Assembly (NCBI GenBank): GCA_917880885.1
Contig: OU862928.1
Location: forward strand, 38,366,962 to 38,430,961
Direction: 5' to 3'
Source of the DNA: Limnephilus marmoratus
Lineage: Eukaryota > Arthropoda > Insecta > Trichoptera > Limnephilidae
DNA length: 64,000 nt
A model generated the notes under the pieces. That model searched no databases. It was not told where the DNA came from and saw nothing but the letters and a program-made list of their open reading frames with translations. A program made the position numbers and the translations under genes. Below, piece by piece: positions 1 to 10,760 of this stretch. Within the stretch, counting starts at the first letter, position 1. Every line of letters starts with the position of its first letter.

Positions 1-480
1 ATCAAAAGAATTGTCTATAGATTTTTAAAATTATGGATACATTTTTTAAATAGGTATCTACGTTAGGTACTAAATTTGATTGATTGTTCTTATAATATAC
101 AAAAAAATGAATAATATTTGTAATATACGAAAAATGAACATTTGAATTAAAAAATTGTTATAAGTGGCACGCAAGCTGTTTGAAAACTGAATGTACTGGG
201 ATTGAATATGCCGGGAACCAGTTAGTCTATAAAAAGCGACATGTTTCACGAGCAATGCTCATCTCATCAGGGTTCACTTAAAACAATCAAAGTGCCTCAC
301 GAAAAGTTACCTACTAAAAAGCACTATGTTTGGTAAAAGATAAAAATAGTGATGAGATAGATTATTTCAAATTCCCTAAAATCCTACTAATATTAAAAAA
401 AATGTTGGGATTTATAACTAGGCTAACTACAAATTTTAACAATATAAAGTGTATTAAACTGTTATATTTTGCATTATGTT
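1..480. other. AT-rich stretch, no gene seen
   Basis: I see no supported gene, splice-flanked exon or terminal repeat here. The sequence is AT-rich with short poly-A and poly-T runs. It leads into a LINE remnant at about 484. Confidence 0.5.
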
Positions 481-483
481 AAA

Positions 484-938
484 AGTCAACTTGAGTACAA
501 TTCTCCAGTCTGGAACCCATATTATAAAATGCATGTACAGGCTGTTGAATGAATACAAAACAAATTCTTAAGTTTTCTAAATTTTAAAATGGGTATTCCA
601 GCAATTATGTTAAACTACAACACTATTTTAAATGATATGAATATGCTCAAATTGTCAGACAGAAGAACTTTCACTGATTTGGTATTAATAAAATTCTAAA
701 TAATTTAGTTGACAGTCCGGTATTGCTTGAATTGATAAGATTCCGGATTCCACTACGTAATACCAGAAGTCAGGATTTATTTCAGCGCAGAAATTCTGGA
801 ACTAACTACCATATGTATTCCTCTTTGCCCAGAATACTAATGGAGGGAAATAATTATACCAAGTCAGTGGACATCTTCAATTTATCTTTAAACAAATACA
901 AAATACTGTTATTAAGGCAGTTCAGTTATGTACAATAA
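484..938 (+). pseudogene. Non-LTR retrotransposon, reverse transcriptase C-terminal remnant (Jockey-like)
   Basis: Broken plus-strand reading frames match the region after the RT domain of Jockey-group LINEs. SQLEYNSPVWNPYY is read from about 484 in one frame. Then come LNDMNMLKLSDRRTFTDL and, from 723, LLELIRFRIPLRNTRSQ to a stop at 936-938. In intact elements this is the conserved stretch LEYCSPVW, a leucine-rich RR-T/D segment, and I-F-P-R. An internal TGA after 'HVQAVE' and frame changes show it is dead. The upstream RT and endonuclease parts are missing, as expected for a 5'-truncated copy. The clade rests on motif resemblance only. Confidence 0.6.
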
Positions 939-1365
939 ATACTATATATTTCAATATACATATTATAATAAAACGAATATAAAACTATATTCCACTTAAT
1001 TTTATTCGACCGTAACCGGTTTCAGCTCGTCAAAGCCATCTTCAGACTGGTACAAATAATGAGTTTTTTGTAGAGTCTCTTCAGTGTCGCTGTGTTTGCA
1101 CTTTTTAATATTTCTATTTTTGAGATGTGGAATAAAGTTTTATATTAGTTTTATTATAATATATTATAATGGAATTCCACCATGAATTATCAATCTCAAA
1201 AATAGAAACTATATATTTCGTTGCAAAATACCTATTATATTTCTTTGTTAAAGAAATATATAGTATTTATATATTATTTAATCATAGTGTAATTTGTAAA
1301 TTTCATAATTATGTAAAAGCCCCGAAAAGGGCGTAAATAAATAAAGGCGAAAGTTTGTACGGATG
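939..1365. other. AT-rich spacer with conserved GAAACCGGTT motif (minus strand)
   Basis: No gene. On the minus strand, about 1010-1055 reads CTGAAGATGGCTTTGACGAG followed by CTGAAACCGGTTACG. It closely resembles a segment at 4075-4120 and shares its 3' part with 15600-15640. A short inverted repeat (ATAAAACTATATTCCAC against GTGGAATAAAGTTTTAT) surrounds the motif. Confidence 0.5.
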
Positions 1366-3010
1366 TGTGTATAATAATAATAATAACAATAACGTAGTAT
1401 TTATATAGCGCAGTTTTGTGATATTTCACTTCAAGTGCGCTTAATTATAATAAGCTTAAAATTAACCTACAGTGTTCCTTACGAGTCCTTAAACAATTAA
1501 TTAAATAATGTGAAATAACGAATATACAAAAATATACAAAGCAATTCCTAAAGAACAATATTAACAACAATAGTGAGTGCTGTTTTGGCACAGGACAATA
1601 TATAATGATAAACCATCACGGTGCCATTCAACAAGAATCATTTAAACTAAATTATATAGAACAGGAGGCAGTTAACATTTAGAAATAATACAAATTCAGA
1701 GCGCACATAAAACTATAGTAAGGAGGTAATCGAAACCAAACAATTACCAGAAACTTGAGGAACACGGCTTATTGTAGTAGATTGAAAAGGAGTTAAAATT
1801 CATAAAAGGTATGATTTTTTAAATAAGTTTGTTTTTAAAGCTCTTTTGAATTCAGCCGTTCTGGATATTAGTAAGAGCTGAGGGAAGTTTGTTCTAAATG
1901 AGCGGGCCAGTTACACGAAAAAATCGATCATAGTAAACGGCTCGATTTGACCTAGAAAGTTCGATTAAACGATTAGTAACATCTCGATCTGCTGACCTTA
2001 GAGTAAGCTGCCTATCGCTTAAGTTTTGTCGGACACATAGTTCCGATATATAGGCTGGCGCCATTCCTTGCAATGCTTTGAAGGTCATTAAGCAGATCTT
2101 GAACTCTATTCTTTCAGGGCATCGAAGCCAATGAAGATCCATTAGAAGCGGAGTTATACGGCAATACTTAGATTCACCAAAAATCATTCTCGCCGCAGCT
2201 AGGGTTGCCATCTGTCCGGCTTTAGCCGGACATGTTTGGCTTTCTTGTGTCCGGCTAAACATTTGTATGTCCGGCCTGTCCGGCTTTTGTTAGGCTTTTT
2301 TGGTTCGCGCGGGTTTTGTCTTCCGAACTTCTGAAATTGGCGGAATATTATTTTCAAAGAGTTTTCTCTTTAATAAACACCTAGTGGACCAAGGAACGCA
2401 ATAAATTGTAAACAATTGCTAAGATGGTGTACACATTGTATAAATTGAAAAATGACATGTCAAGGATTTTATTAAATGATTTCCAAAGAAAACGACGTTT
2501 TGGAAAAACGTAGGTATGTTTCATTTTATATCTATTCAACGAAAATTTTTAGTCAACTGTTTAACCAGAAAAAAAGTTATGTTTTGTTTGTTTGTTTTAT
2601 AATTTTAGTATGTTACGAGTACCTATGTCTACAGACAGAAGACTCAATATTTTTTATTTTGTTATTTACATATATTCTATACAGATGTCAACTGATGATG
2701 ATTAATGATTGTTGTTATTAAATTGGTTAATGCGTGATTAATAAACAACTGTAACTTGTAACAGATTTTTTATTATTATGTATAAAAGTTATGTCCAAAA
2801 TTATGTACGTACGTCCGGCTTTTAGGGCAAAATGTCCGGCCTTACAGAGCGCAGAGTCAGGCTTTTTTATTTTAGAAGATGGCAACCCTAGCCGCAGCAT
2901 TAAAAACGGACTGGATTCTATTGAATTGTTTTTTAGGCAAGCCAGCATACGCACTATTACAATAGTCCATACGTGAGACAACGAACGAATTTATGAGTGA
3001 CTTAGCTCCA
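1366..3010 (-). pseudogene. L2-like LINE 3' remnant, split by a hAT MITE
   Basis: Reading down the minus strand from 3010, the frame gives SRMDYCNSAYAGLPKKQFNR, then QSVFNAAARMIFGESKYC, LLMDLHWLRCPERIEFK and ALQGMAPAYISEL, ending near FKRALKTNLFKKSYLL. This is the post-RT region typical of L2-group non-LTR elements. The frame breaks at 2200-2890 because a hAT MITE sits between NAA and ARM. Removing the MITE and one 8-bp duplication restores continuity, so the LINE was there first. Below 1800 the 3' UTR ends in GCGCTATATAAATACTACG and a TTA-type microsatellite at about 1368-1395, a usual 3' terminus for such LINEs. There is no endonuclease or catalytic RT domain. Confidence 0.75.
2200..2890. 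mobile_element. hAT-type MITE (691 bp) with 8-bp TSD
   Basis: Terminal inverted repeats begin TAGGGTTGCCATCT at 2200 and end AGATGGCAACCCTA at 2890. A perfect 8-bp direct duplication GCCGCAGC flanks it at 2192-2199 and 2891-2898, as expected for hAT transposition. Subterminal sequence is rich in GTCCGG words on both sides. No transposase domain is recognisable inside; the short ORF at 2476-2721 looks non-coding. It interrupts an older L2-like LINE. Confidence 0.88.
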
Positions 3011-4060
3011 TCAGAGGGAAGGCAAGGCAATTGTGTATGTTTGTTACTATTTCACGCAAAAACTACTGAACGGATTTTAATGAAACTTTACAATAATATA
3101 GCTCATACATCAGAATAACGTATAGGGTATATGTATTACTGTGCGCTTCTTTTTGCATGTAAGGAATATTCTATATTGGAGGTATTGGTTAAGTAGGTAG
3201 GTACCTAAACGATAACAGTGCATTTAGGTATAATATACAATAACCATTACAATATTCCAAGAAAGAATTTCTAAATTAGTGGGTAAATACCAAAAAATAA
3301 TACACCATCTTATCAACATTCCAAAATATCACGGAGCATTATTTTATAAAAGGGATAATGTGTTTTCCCATTTCGGGGTGATGGTCGTAAAGAATGCAGA
3401 CGTTCGCCATTTACGTCCATTGATTTATTCCAAGAGGTTTTTATCGACAAAGGAGAGTAGTACCCAGTACCTACCTACCTACCTACCTACCCCGGCCCTC
3501 GAGACATTAGCAGGTGGGTTACCATTCTACCTGGAAATATTTAGCAGGTACAATAATAAAGCAGGTGAGTAAGAACTTTTAACAAGTATGCTTTTACGGG
3601 AAAAAACACAAACAAACGAAAATACTATGCATTTACGAAAAAAAACAATATGCGAGGCTGAAAATTTGCAAGAACGTACTGATAACAATCCTGATGATTG
3701 TAAGGTAAGTAGGTACCTAACTCAGTGACACCGAGGAAGGATAAAAGCAAATATTTATTGATTTTATTTAGTTTAGAGTTTAGACCATTCCTACTCCAAT
3801 GTATACCTTCACAAAGCAATAAAAAAATCCCATACATCATAAATTGAATATTAATAATTGGTTATTAATATGTTATTCATATTACTTGTGAGGTTTTTCC
3901 CTAAACAACATTGAAGTGAGCTACAAACCCAAGGTAATTTTATTAGCCCACTGGAATTACCAAAACATTTAGAAATTCGACAGTCTATAATATATAAATA
4001 TTATTGATTAAAATCCTTGTAGACCACCCCTCCCCCACATGTTATGTATATAAACCGTAG
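3011..4060. other. Repeat-derived spacer
   Basis: No gene. Around 3052-3130 the text AACTACTGAACGGATTTTAA and a following ATATAGCTCATACATCAG-like tract resemble the 3' region of widespread insect RTE-type repeats. A (CTAC)n simple repeat lies at about 3468-3494. The remainder is AT-rich with nothing recognisable. Confidence 0.45.
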
Positions 4061-4069
4061 ACTAAGAAT

Positions 4070-4125
4070 TATTTGTACCAGTCTGAAGATGTCTCTAACG
4101 AGCCGAAACCGGTTACACAGTTAAA
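4070..4125 (+). repeat. Conserved CTGAAGATG...GAAACCGGTT motif, second copy
   Basis: Sequence TTATTTGTACCAGTCTGAAG continues with ATGTCTCTAACGAGCCGAAA and CCGGTTACA. The minus-strand copy near 1010-1055 shares almost all of it, which marks a dispersed repeat. The TCTC/GAG pair can form a short hairpin before CGAAAC. Confidence 0.55.
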
Positions 4126-4412
4126 GTAAGTTACAGGTAAAAAATAGAAATATCCTAGAGAGTATTTTTGGATAAGGCTGTGTCATCAGCATTCTCCTCC
4201 TTTTGTTTTGAAGTGTAATTTCATAATCTGTAATCTGGCGGAGGGGAATAGACGCCCTTAGCTAAAACACGTATGTAAACAAACAAAACTAAGAAATAAA
4301 CGACAAAAAACTAATAAAAGCCTGAATGTGTCTCACTCTCAGAATTAGATACTTACACAAAACAGGACATTGTTTATTCGTAATTAAAAATACCTAGGTA
4401 GTTATTTGGGTA

Positions 4413-4836
4413 AATTTTGGGGATCACTGACAACGGTTAATACGCACATTTTTTTGAAAAAATCTTTTGATTCACCTTAATTACATTAAAAGACAACTAT
4501 TTGCATTGGGGGAAGTGGAAAATATTTTTGTGTAACATGGTTTGTGATACAAAAGAAAGTGCCCCTTTATAACGCCTACTCGCGTCAAGGCAAGAAAAAC
4601 ATCCCAGTTTTCAAGTAGTTTAGCGGCTACGCTAGGTTTGTGTAACATGGTTTGTGATTCTTGCGTACAATCTCACAAGACGAAAGCTAATTTTAATTTT
4701 ACGTAATGAAATTTAGAATTAAATATTTTCCACTTCCCCCAATGCAAATAGTTGCCTTTTAATGTAATTAAGGTGAATCAAAAGGTTTTTTCAAAAAAAA
4801 GTGCATATTAACCGTTGACAGCGATCCCCAAAAATT
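4413..4836. mobile_element. Fold-back element A (long inverted arms, shared core)
   Basis: Left arm, about 4413-4537: GGGGATCACTGACAACGGTT, then TTTTTTGAAAAAATC, a GATTCACCTTAATTACAT tract and GCATTGGGGGAAGTGGAAAA. The right arm at about 4690-4836 is its reverse complement with few mismatches. The core at 4538-4676 contains the reverse complement of the unit repeated at 61872-62470, and it starts and ends with the same TGTGTAACATGGTTTGTGAT. No ORF or transposase is seen. Members B (36311) and C (61317) share arm and core words. Confidence 0.82.
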
Positions 4837-5258
4837 GATGTTATTTGACTTACTGAATTTAAATATTCAGACGAAATTTAATGATGAAAGCGGATAAAAA
4901 AAACTATACCACAACTTGACACACTTATCTTTGCAGGTGACCAAAACAGAAACCAGCGAACGAACTATTTTTTTTAAATCCATAGCTGATTTTTTGTGTT
5001 CCTACACACATTATTAATCATTATAGGATTTGACAAGAACGTAGGACTGAGGCTTATTATTTAATTTTATATGAAAATGATTGCAATTAATTAATAAATA
5101 AAAAATATTTAAGGAAAACCCTGTTGGTAGCCATGCTAACTGCGTTCTACAAATTGGAATTCAAAATATTTTGCGTGCGTGACCCGGGTAACAAATTTTC
5201 AAAGACTCGTCACAACAAATCTACAACATGACATAAAATGTATTAATTGTGTACATAC
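4837..5258. other. Spacer, no feature seen
   Basis: AT-rich sequence without a supported ORF, inverted repeat or tandem array. If the exon candidate at 5259-5292 is real, this would be the start of its first intron. Confidence 0.4.
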
Positions 5259-5292
5259 CTTCCATCATTGCAGTCTCCTTTTCGTAGTCCAT
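5259..5292 (-). CDS. Candidate first coding exon of an unknown gene (11 codons)
   Basis: On the minus strand an ATG at 5292 starts MDYEKETAMME. After one extra base the reading reaches a strong donor (GAAG, then GTATGT) at 5258. The preceding ACAGACAATGG gives an acceptable insect start context. The upstream few hundred bases (to about 5950) are less repetitive than their surroundings and could hold the 5' UTR and promoter. Following exons would lie at lower coordinates or beyond the window, and none is identifiable. Function unknown. The call rests only on start plus donor, so chance is a real alternative. Confidence 0.3.
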
Positions 5293-6258
5293 TGTCTGTG
5301 AGAAACTTCGAACAGAAGCCGAAACAAACTAAAAAAAAATAGGCTACTAAAGAAATGTGCGCGTTTCGTACACGCTAAACATCACATAAAACAGAATGAA
5401 AGAAAGGCGAAAATATGAATTAAAGCGACAACACTTTGTACAAGGCGGTCTTGAAAAAGTGGTTTAACGAACCAAAGCAAAAAGCCTTCGGCGATAAAAT
5501 TATCGAAAAAACACACGTCAAACTAAACTGGCAGCATGGCTCCGAGATGGGACATCGACGGCCCGCAATAATTACAATAAAGACGTTAAATGTTATTATT
5601 TCAATGTCACACACGGAATTTCATGGCATACATTAACACTGAGCTAACACCGCGAATTAAACAATCACAATTACGTGTGGTTTGTAGTATTTTCACACTA
5701 TCAAAGACCGGAGGAAACTCGATGCATATCAAAACACAACTCGACCACCATGTTTGATAAACAGAACGTTCAACACAAGCGAAAACGAGACTGCATAACA
5801 ATAAATTATCATACCTTCTTATATTGGAACGATCTTCGTACTGCGCACTTGAAAATCATGCGCAAACGATTTAAGCATTCGTACAAAATTATCCTTGTCT
5901 CTTTCTATCGCATTCAACAATACTACGGTTCCATAGTAAATTGATTTTGGTTATGTTGGTAGACGATTATGAGCAAAACATGTGTTTTGAAAATGTGGGG
6001 GAAATTTGAATGCTGACGGTTTGGTGCTAATGTCGGATTGAATAACAAGTTTTTATGGATAGGGTTACAGTCAATGACGTTACATACTATATTAGACGAG
6101 GGGTAGAAATCTCAAAGTGGGAAGACAATCGCAAGACAATTGTACCGGTCTCGATATCTAGTACTTTAGTACTTTAGTACTTAACTGCTACGCGTCGAGT
6201 AAGGTTGCGTCTTACCAGTACTTACCAGTAAGTAGATTGCATTTTAAAAAGTGTCAAA
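5293..6258. other. Largely unique spacer between two gene candidates
   Basis: No recognised protein domain. Short ORFs occur on both strands but overlap one another and lack similarity to known motifs. A small direct repeat (TAGTACTTTAGTACTTTAGT) lies at about 6160-6180, and a CTTACCAGTA direct repeat at about 6212-6232. It could contain promoters for the minus-strand exon at 5259-5292 and the plus-strand THAP gene at 6259. Confidence 0.4.
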
Positions 6259-7002
6259 ATGCCCTCCTGTGTGATGAGAAAATGTTTCAATTACACTGCA
6301 AATAATAGTAAAGGCGAAGGAATAACACTTCATTTGTAAGTACACGCAAATTACTTAATATTATCGATTATTATAAATATTACAATAAATTTTCATGTTT
6401 CCCGCTCGCGGTTTTACACGTCATTACGAGACAGAGAACGTTGCATCAAAAAGTAACGAGCATAACAAAGACAACCTGCTAACAGTAGGTCGGTTCACAC
6501 AGCGTCCCGCACAAGTTTTCTTCTATTGGGAAAGATGGGGTAAAACGTACACAGGGTAAATCGTTAATTAATTTAATTATGTTTGAATTGTCATAACTCA
6601 TAACGCTCGAACCGAGCTTCCTTGCTGACAATGACAAGACACTATAATTTAATATACGTAAACACGCTAGTTGTAGTTAAGCTCTATTAATAATTATAAT
6701 TTACGCTGTGACTTTATAAACGTAAAATGACAATTATTTGAATATAAATTTATTATGACTTATCAAATATGAATTTTAGGTTTCCCCGTGATCAACTACG
6801 ACGACAGAAATGGACCACTGTTGTTCGCATTCAAAGATGCGAACATGATTGGACACCTTCGCTTTACAGCACAATATGTTCAGTTCATTTCAATAAAGAC
6901 GATTTACATACCACGGTCAAAGGAAAGCGTTTTATAATGTCGTTGATGAAAATTGTAAATAGATTTGTATACTCATTTGAACCTATGACCTGTACTGTAT
7001 AA
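6259..7002 (+). CDS. Small two-exon THAP-domain protein (99 aa)
   Basis: Exon 1 is 6259-6335 (25 codons plus 2 bases, donor GTAAGT). Exon 2 is 6780-7002 (acceptor TTTTAG). Joined, they give 300 nt with one stop, hence 99 residues. The product begins MPSCVMRKCFNYT, continues ITLHLFPRDQLRRQKW, and has SLYSTICSVHFNKDDL. These match the THAP zinc-binding DNA domain: C-x4-C, then C-x2-H about 45 residues later, with the invariant P and W. THAP domains bind DNA in cell-cycle regulators and in P-element-type transposases. The usual C-terminal AVPTIF-like box is not seen, and the tail after GKRFIMSLM looks frame-shifted. An AATAAA overlaps the stop (7001-7006). It could be a small gene, a broken larger gene, or a transposon-derived fragment. 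Confidence 0.6.
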
Positions 7003-7006
7003 TAAA

Positions 7007-7690
7007 ATATGTTTTTACAATACTACTATAATAGTACCAATATTGTATTACTATATATAAATATAATAAAAAAAATATTTGCCCGTGTGTCTTGTTTTAC
7101 CCGCCTTTACCCTCCCCTGTGCGTAGTGTAACCGAGTGAGAGTATCTTGTTATCTCAGTCACACCCGTGATGTGAAAGCAGTATTTAGCGAAGAAATTAA
7201 TACGCCGCCCGCTAATGTATCCGTGCCATTCATACATACCCATTATTTGATTGTCTATCTTTATCACACAGGAATAAACTTTTGAATTAAAGAAATTATT
7301 GAAAATCGCGAAAACAAAAGAGTGTTCCTTACTTTCCACATTATATTATGAGTATGTGAGACTATAACGAGTCTATTTATTTTATATAACGTCATTGGTT
7401 ACAGTCAGTTACAGTTGGGAAAATTTTTCTTTGTAATGGAATAAGTAAAATCCGTTGCCTTAAAACCTGAATTAATGTACAGCTTTACAAGATAACTTTG
7501 TATTTTGTTGATACAAAAACTATGAACATCAAATAATTGTGCAATGGTTTCCTAAGAAAGCAGTGTACAGTATTTTTTTTTTTTTAATCGGTTTTCAAGG
7601 TACAAACCGCAATAAAGCAGTTTTTCAACAGGATGTTAATGTTCAGTTACAATTTAAACATGCATACATAATATTATTACTATAACTATA
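7007..7690. other. AT-rich spacer, no gene seen
   Basis: Sequence downstream of the THAP ORF with its polyadenylation signal at the left edge. No supported coding region, terminal repeat or tandem array found. Confidence 0.4.
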
Positions 7691-7694
7691 CAGA

Positions 7695-8145
7695 TCAAGG
7701 GCGGATCCAGGATTTTTTTCTGGGGGGGGCACAAGGGGCGGACGGGCGAAAAAATCAACAATCAACAATTACAGTTAGGATTTTTTCCTGAGGGGGGGGC
7801 ACGGGCAAAATATCAACAATTACTGTTAGGTTTTTTTTTTCTGCGGGGGGCACAAGGGGCGGACGGTCAAAAAATCAACAATTGCTGTTAGGATTTTTTT
7901 CTGGGGGGGGGGGGGCACAAGGGGCGGACGTCATATCATACTTCAAGTTTATTTCTACAAGTTCAAGTATGTATCTATAGGAAGGTTTATGAAAGTGTCA
8001 AAACAATCGACAAATTAAATTAATGTTTAATAAAGACAGTTTTAGCTTCTTACTATGTACTGTGATGGAATCTCCACAGTACACAAAAATACCGTCTGGG
8101 GGGGGCACGTGCCCCCGTGCCCACCCCCTAAATCCGCTACTGATA
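7695..8145. repeat. Tandem G-run repeat inside a TIR-like element
   Basis: Three to four copies of a unit of about 70 bp (GGATTTTTTTCTGGGGGG, then GCACAAGGGGCGGACGG, then a CAACAATTACTGTTAG-like tract) lie at 7710-7930. The left end reads AAGGGCGGATCCAGGATTT and the right end AAATCCGCTACTGAT, imperfect inverse partners. This suggests a non-autonomous DNA transposon with an internal array. Each unit carries a run of 6-12 G. No transposase is present. Confidence 0.65.
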
Positions 8146-8421
8146 CAGATTATCACAATTAACACGTATGAATTAATATGAACTGTCTTTATTTAGCAGC
8201 CATTGTTTCAGCATATATCTGAATCTAGTCTGTCAAATAAGAGTAGAAAACATAGGAGGGCGCCGCTGTTGATCAAATGGCAATACTAAAAATAAAACAC
8301 ATGGTGGTAATTTAAAGCTGTGTAACCTACATTTTTTGTAAAAAATCAAAAACACATAAAAGTGGGAAAAATATTTTTTTTTTGCAATTTCGATACCTAC
8401 TCTCAAAATAAGAATTGTATA

Positions 8422-8812
8422 CAGGGTGTCCGGGGGTAAAGTGCATTAACTTCGGGAGGTAATTCTACATGATATTGTAAGTAAAAAAGATAAATAACTT
8501 TTTTCGAAATTCCAACTTTTAGGGATAGTTTTGTGGTAAAAACGTAAAATTTGACCGGCGTGCGCGGCCGGCGTTATTATTTTCCAATGTTACGATACGG
8601 GCCAGTCACCACCATTTATTGTTGCCACGATCGCGCCCGGCAGGCTCCCGGCAAGTAAGATCGTACCTCACACTAAGGATTTTTAGTAGGTAGATCTTTT
8701 TGTATGGGAAAAAAAATGTTGGAATTTCGAAAAAAGTTATTAATCTTTTTTACTCCTACCATCATGTAGAATCACCTCCCGAAGTTAATGCACTTTACCC
8801 CCGGACACCCTG
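8422..8812. mobile_element. TIR element 'CAGGGTGTCCGG', copy 1
   Basis: The left terminus CAGGGTGTCCGGGGGTAAAG runs on for about 54 bp. The right terminus ending CCCCGGACACCCTG is its reverse complement. TATA occurs on both flanks, so the target duplication is TATA or TA. Two further copies lie at 28328-28664 and 52086-52449. The centre is GC-richer (GGCGTGCGCGGCCGGCG) and codes for nothing. The superfamily is undecided; Tc1/mariner-like or a TATA-duplicating group are both possible. Confidence 0.85.
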
Positions 8813-8818
8813 TATAGG

Positions 8819-9365
8819 TATACTAGCTGGGTTACCCGGCTTCGCTCAGGACAACATTCGAGAGTGTTCTGAAATGTTTCACATTGATGTTCTCGAATCC
8901 CTATTCCCGAACTTTTCACAATTTTCCAGAATGTTCCGGGATGTTCTGGAACATTGTGGAATGCTCTGAAATACTCTGACTGGTTTTCCGGCTTCGCTCA
9001 GGGAGTTGATGTGAGATTGAATTGACGTTCGAATCCACGACGGATCTTGCTTTATATACCCCATATGGGTAGCCCCATAAAAAAAAATTCAAATGTTCCA
9101 GATCATTCCACAACATTTATGAGTGTTCTGGAATGTTCCACAATGATCTGGGATATTCCGGTATATTCCTAAATATATTCCGGAGTGTGTTGGAATGCTC
9201 AAGAATACTCTGGAGTGTTATGAACTGTTGGAAATTTCAAGGGGCGAGACTTCCAGCCCTTATATCTTTAAAAGTACACCCTTCAGGTAAAGCCTATAAC
9301 TTTCTTCATGTATGTGGGATAGAGGGCTATCACACAATATAACTCCTGTTATCATACCAGGACTC
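8819..9365 (+). repeat. HSE-rich repeat family, copy 1
   Basis: Starts ACTAGCTGGGTTACCCGGC with TTCGCTCAGG, a head typical of insect RTE-like repeats. It contains many GAA/TTC pentamers with 2-bp spacing (for example TGTTCTGGAACATTG). It closes with a module shared by other copies: CAGCCCTTATATCTTTAAAA, then a GGGATAGAGGGCTA tract and a tail near ATAATATATATTGA. Related copies lie at 12035-12240, 21695-22140 (minus) and 49785-50165. Confidence 0.7.
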
Positions 9366-9419
9366 GTCTTTGAGTTTTAGTGGCATGCACATTGAACACT
9401 TTTTTAATAATATATATTG

Positions 9420-10760
9420 AAGATAAAGATTATCCAAACTTTCCAGAAGCTTCTAGAAATTCTATCCGCCACTCATTTCTGAAGCTTCTAGAATTTTCTC
9501 CTTCCGTAACATCCTAGAGCATTAGGGAGACTTCCAGAACTATCTAGAACCTTCTAGAATTACCAACACACTCCATCGCTCTTTTCAAAACTTTCTAGAG
9601 CTTTATCGAGCCTTCTAGAACTTTTCAGAACCTTCTAGACTCAACGACACACTCCGCCACTCCTTCCAAAATTTTCTATATCTCTATCGATCCTTTTAGA
9701 TCTTTTCGGAACCTTCTATATTCACCGACATACTCCGCCACTCCTTTCAGAACTTTGAACAGCCCTATCGAACCTTCTTGGACTTCCTACAGCTTTATGG
9801 AACCTTCCAAAATTTTTCGGACCCTTCTAGACGCACCGTACCTTCTAGACACACTCTTCCACTCTTATCAGAACTTTCTACAGCTTTACGGAACCTTCTA
9901 GAACTTCTACATTTTATCGAACCTTCTAGAACATTTCGGAAACTTCCAAACCCACCGACATATTCCACCATTCCTTTCAGAAATTTGTACAGCTTTATCG
10001 AACCTTTTAGAACTTTCCGGAACCTTCTAGACTCACCGACATACTTCGTCACTCCTTCCAGAACTTTGTACAGCCCTATCGAACCTTCCAGTATTATGGA
10101 ACCTGCTAGAATATTCCGAGGCCTTCTAGACACACCGACACACTGCTCCACTCCTTTCAGAACAGCCTTATGGAACCTTCTAGAACTTTTTACAGCTTTA
10201 TCAAACCTTCTAGAACTTTCCGGAACCATCTAGACTCACCGACATACTCCACCACTACTTCTTGAACTTTGTACAGCCCTATAGAACCTTCTAGAACTTT
10301 CACAGCATTATGGAACCTTCTGGAATTTTCTGGTACCTTCTAGACTCACCGACACACTCCTCCTTTCCTTTCACAACTTTGTATAGCTCTATCGAACCTT
10401 CTAGAACTTTCTCCATTCACAATTTTCTAAGTATTTGTGAACCATCAGATCCTTCTAGACTCACAGACTTACTCCGCCACTCCTTCCAGAACTTTGCACG
10501 GCTTTATCGAACCTTCTAGAACTTCTTACAGCTTTGTGGAATCTTCTAGAATTTTCCGGAACCTTCTAGACACACCGACACACTCCTCCACTCCTTTCAG
10601 AACTTTCTACAGCTTTATCGAACCTTCTTGAACCTTCCAGAACCTTCTAGACTCGCTGACATACTCCTCCATTTTTTCCAGAACATTCCAGAGTCTTATC
10701 GAATTTTCTAGAAGTTTCCGGAATCTTCCAGTCTCTTCTTGAAGTTTCTAGAGTCTTCTT
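9420..10760. repeat. Heat-shock-element-like tandem array (about 1.3 kb)
   Basis: About a dozen divergent units of roughly 75-115 bp, each built from GAACCTTCTAGAACTTT and TAGACTCACCGACACACTCC. The core is TTCnnGAAnnTTC, the consensus for heat-shock-factor binding. At 10539-10566 six pentamers stand in unbroken alternation (GAA-tc-TTC-ta-GAA-tt-TTC-cg-GAA-cc-TTC). The array ends in the same CCCTTATATCTTCAAAA module as the HSE-rich repeat family, so it is probably an enlarged member of that family (tail to about 10945). Both strands stay open for about 150 codons only because the repeat lacks stops; I do not consider it coding. Confidence 0.8.

Noticed and set aside
2727..2981. Overlapping ORFs on both strands
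   Set aside because: They span the right border of the hAT MITE (2890) and its target duplication, so the frame is accidental.
9778..10233. Long open frames on both strands in the HSE array
   Set aside because: Both strands are open over the same interval because the repeat lacks stop words. The peptides are repetitive with no start context or domain.
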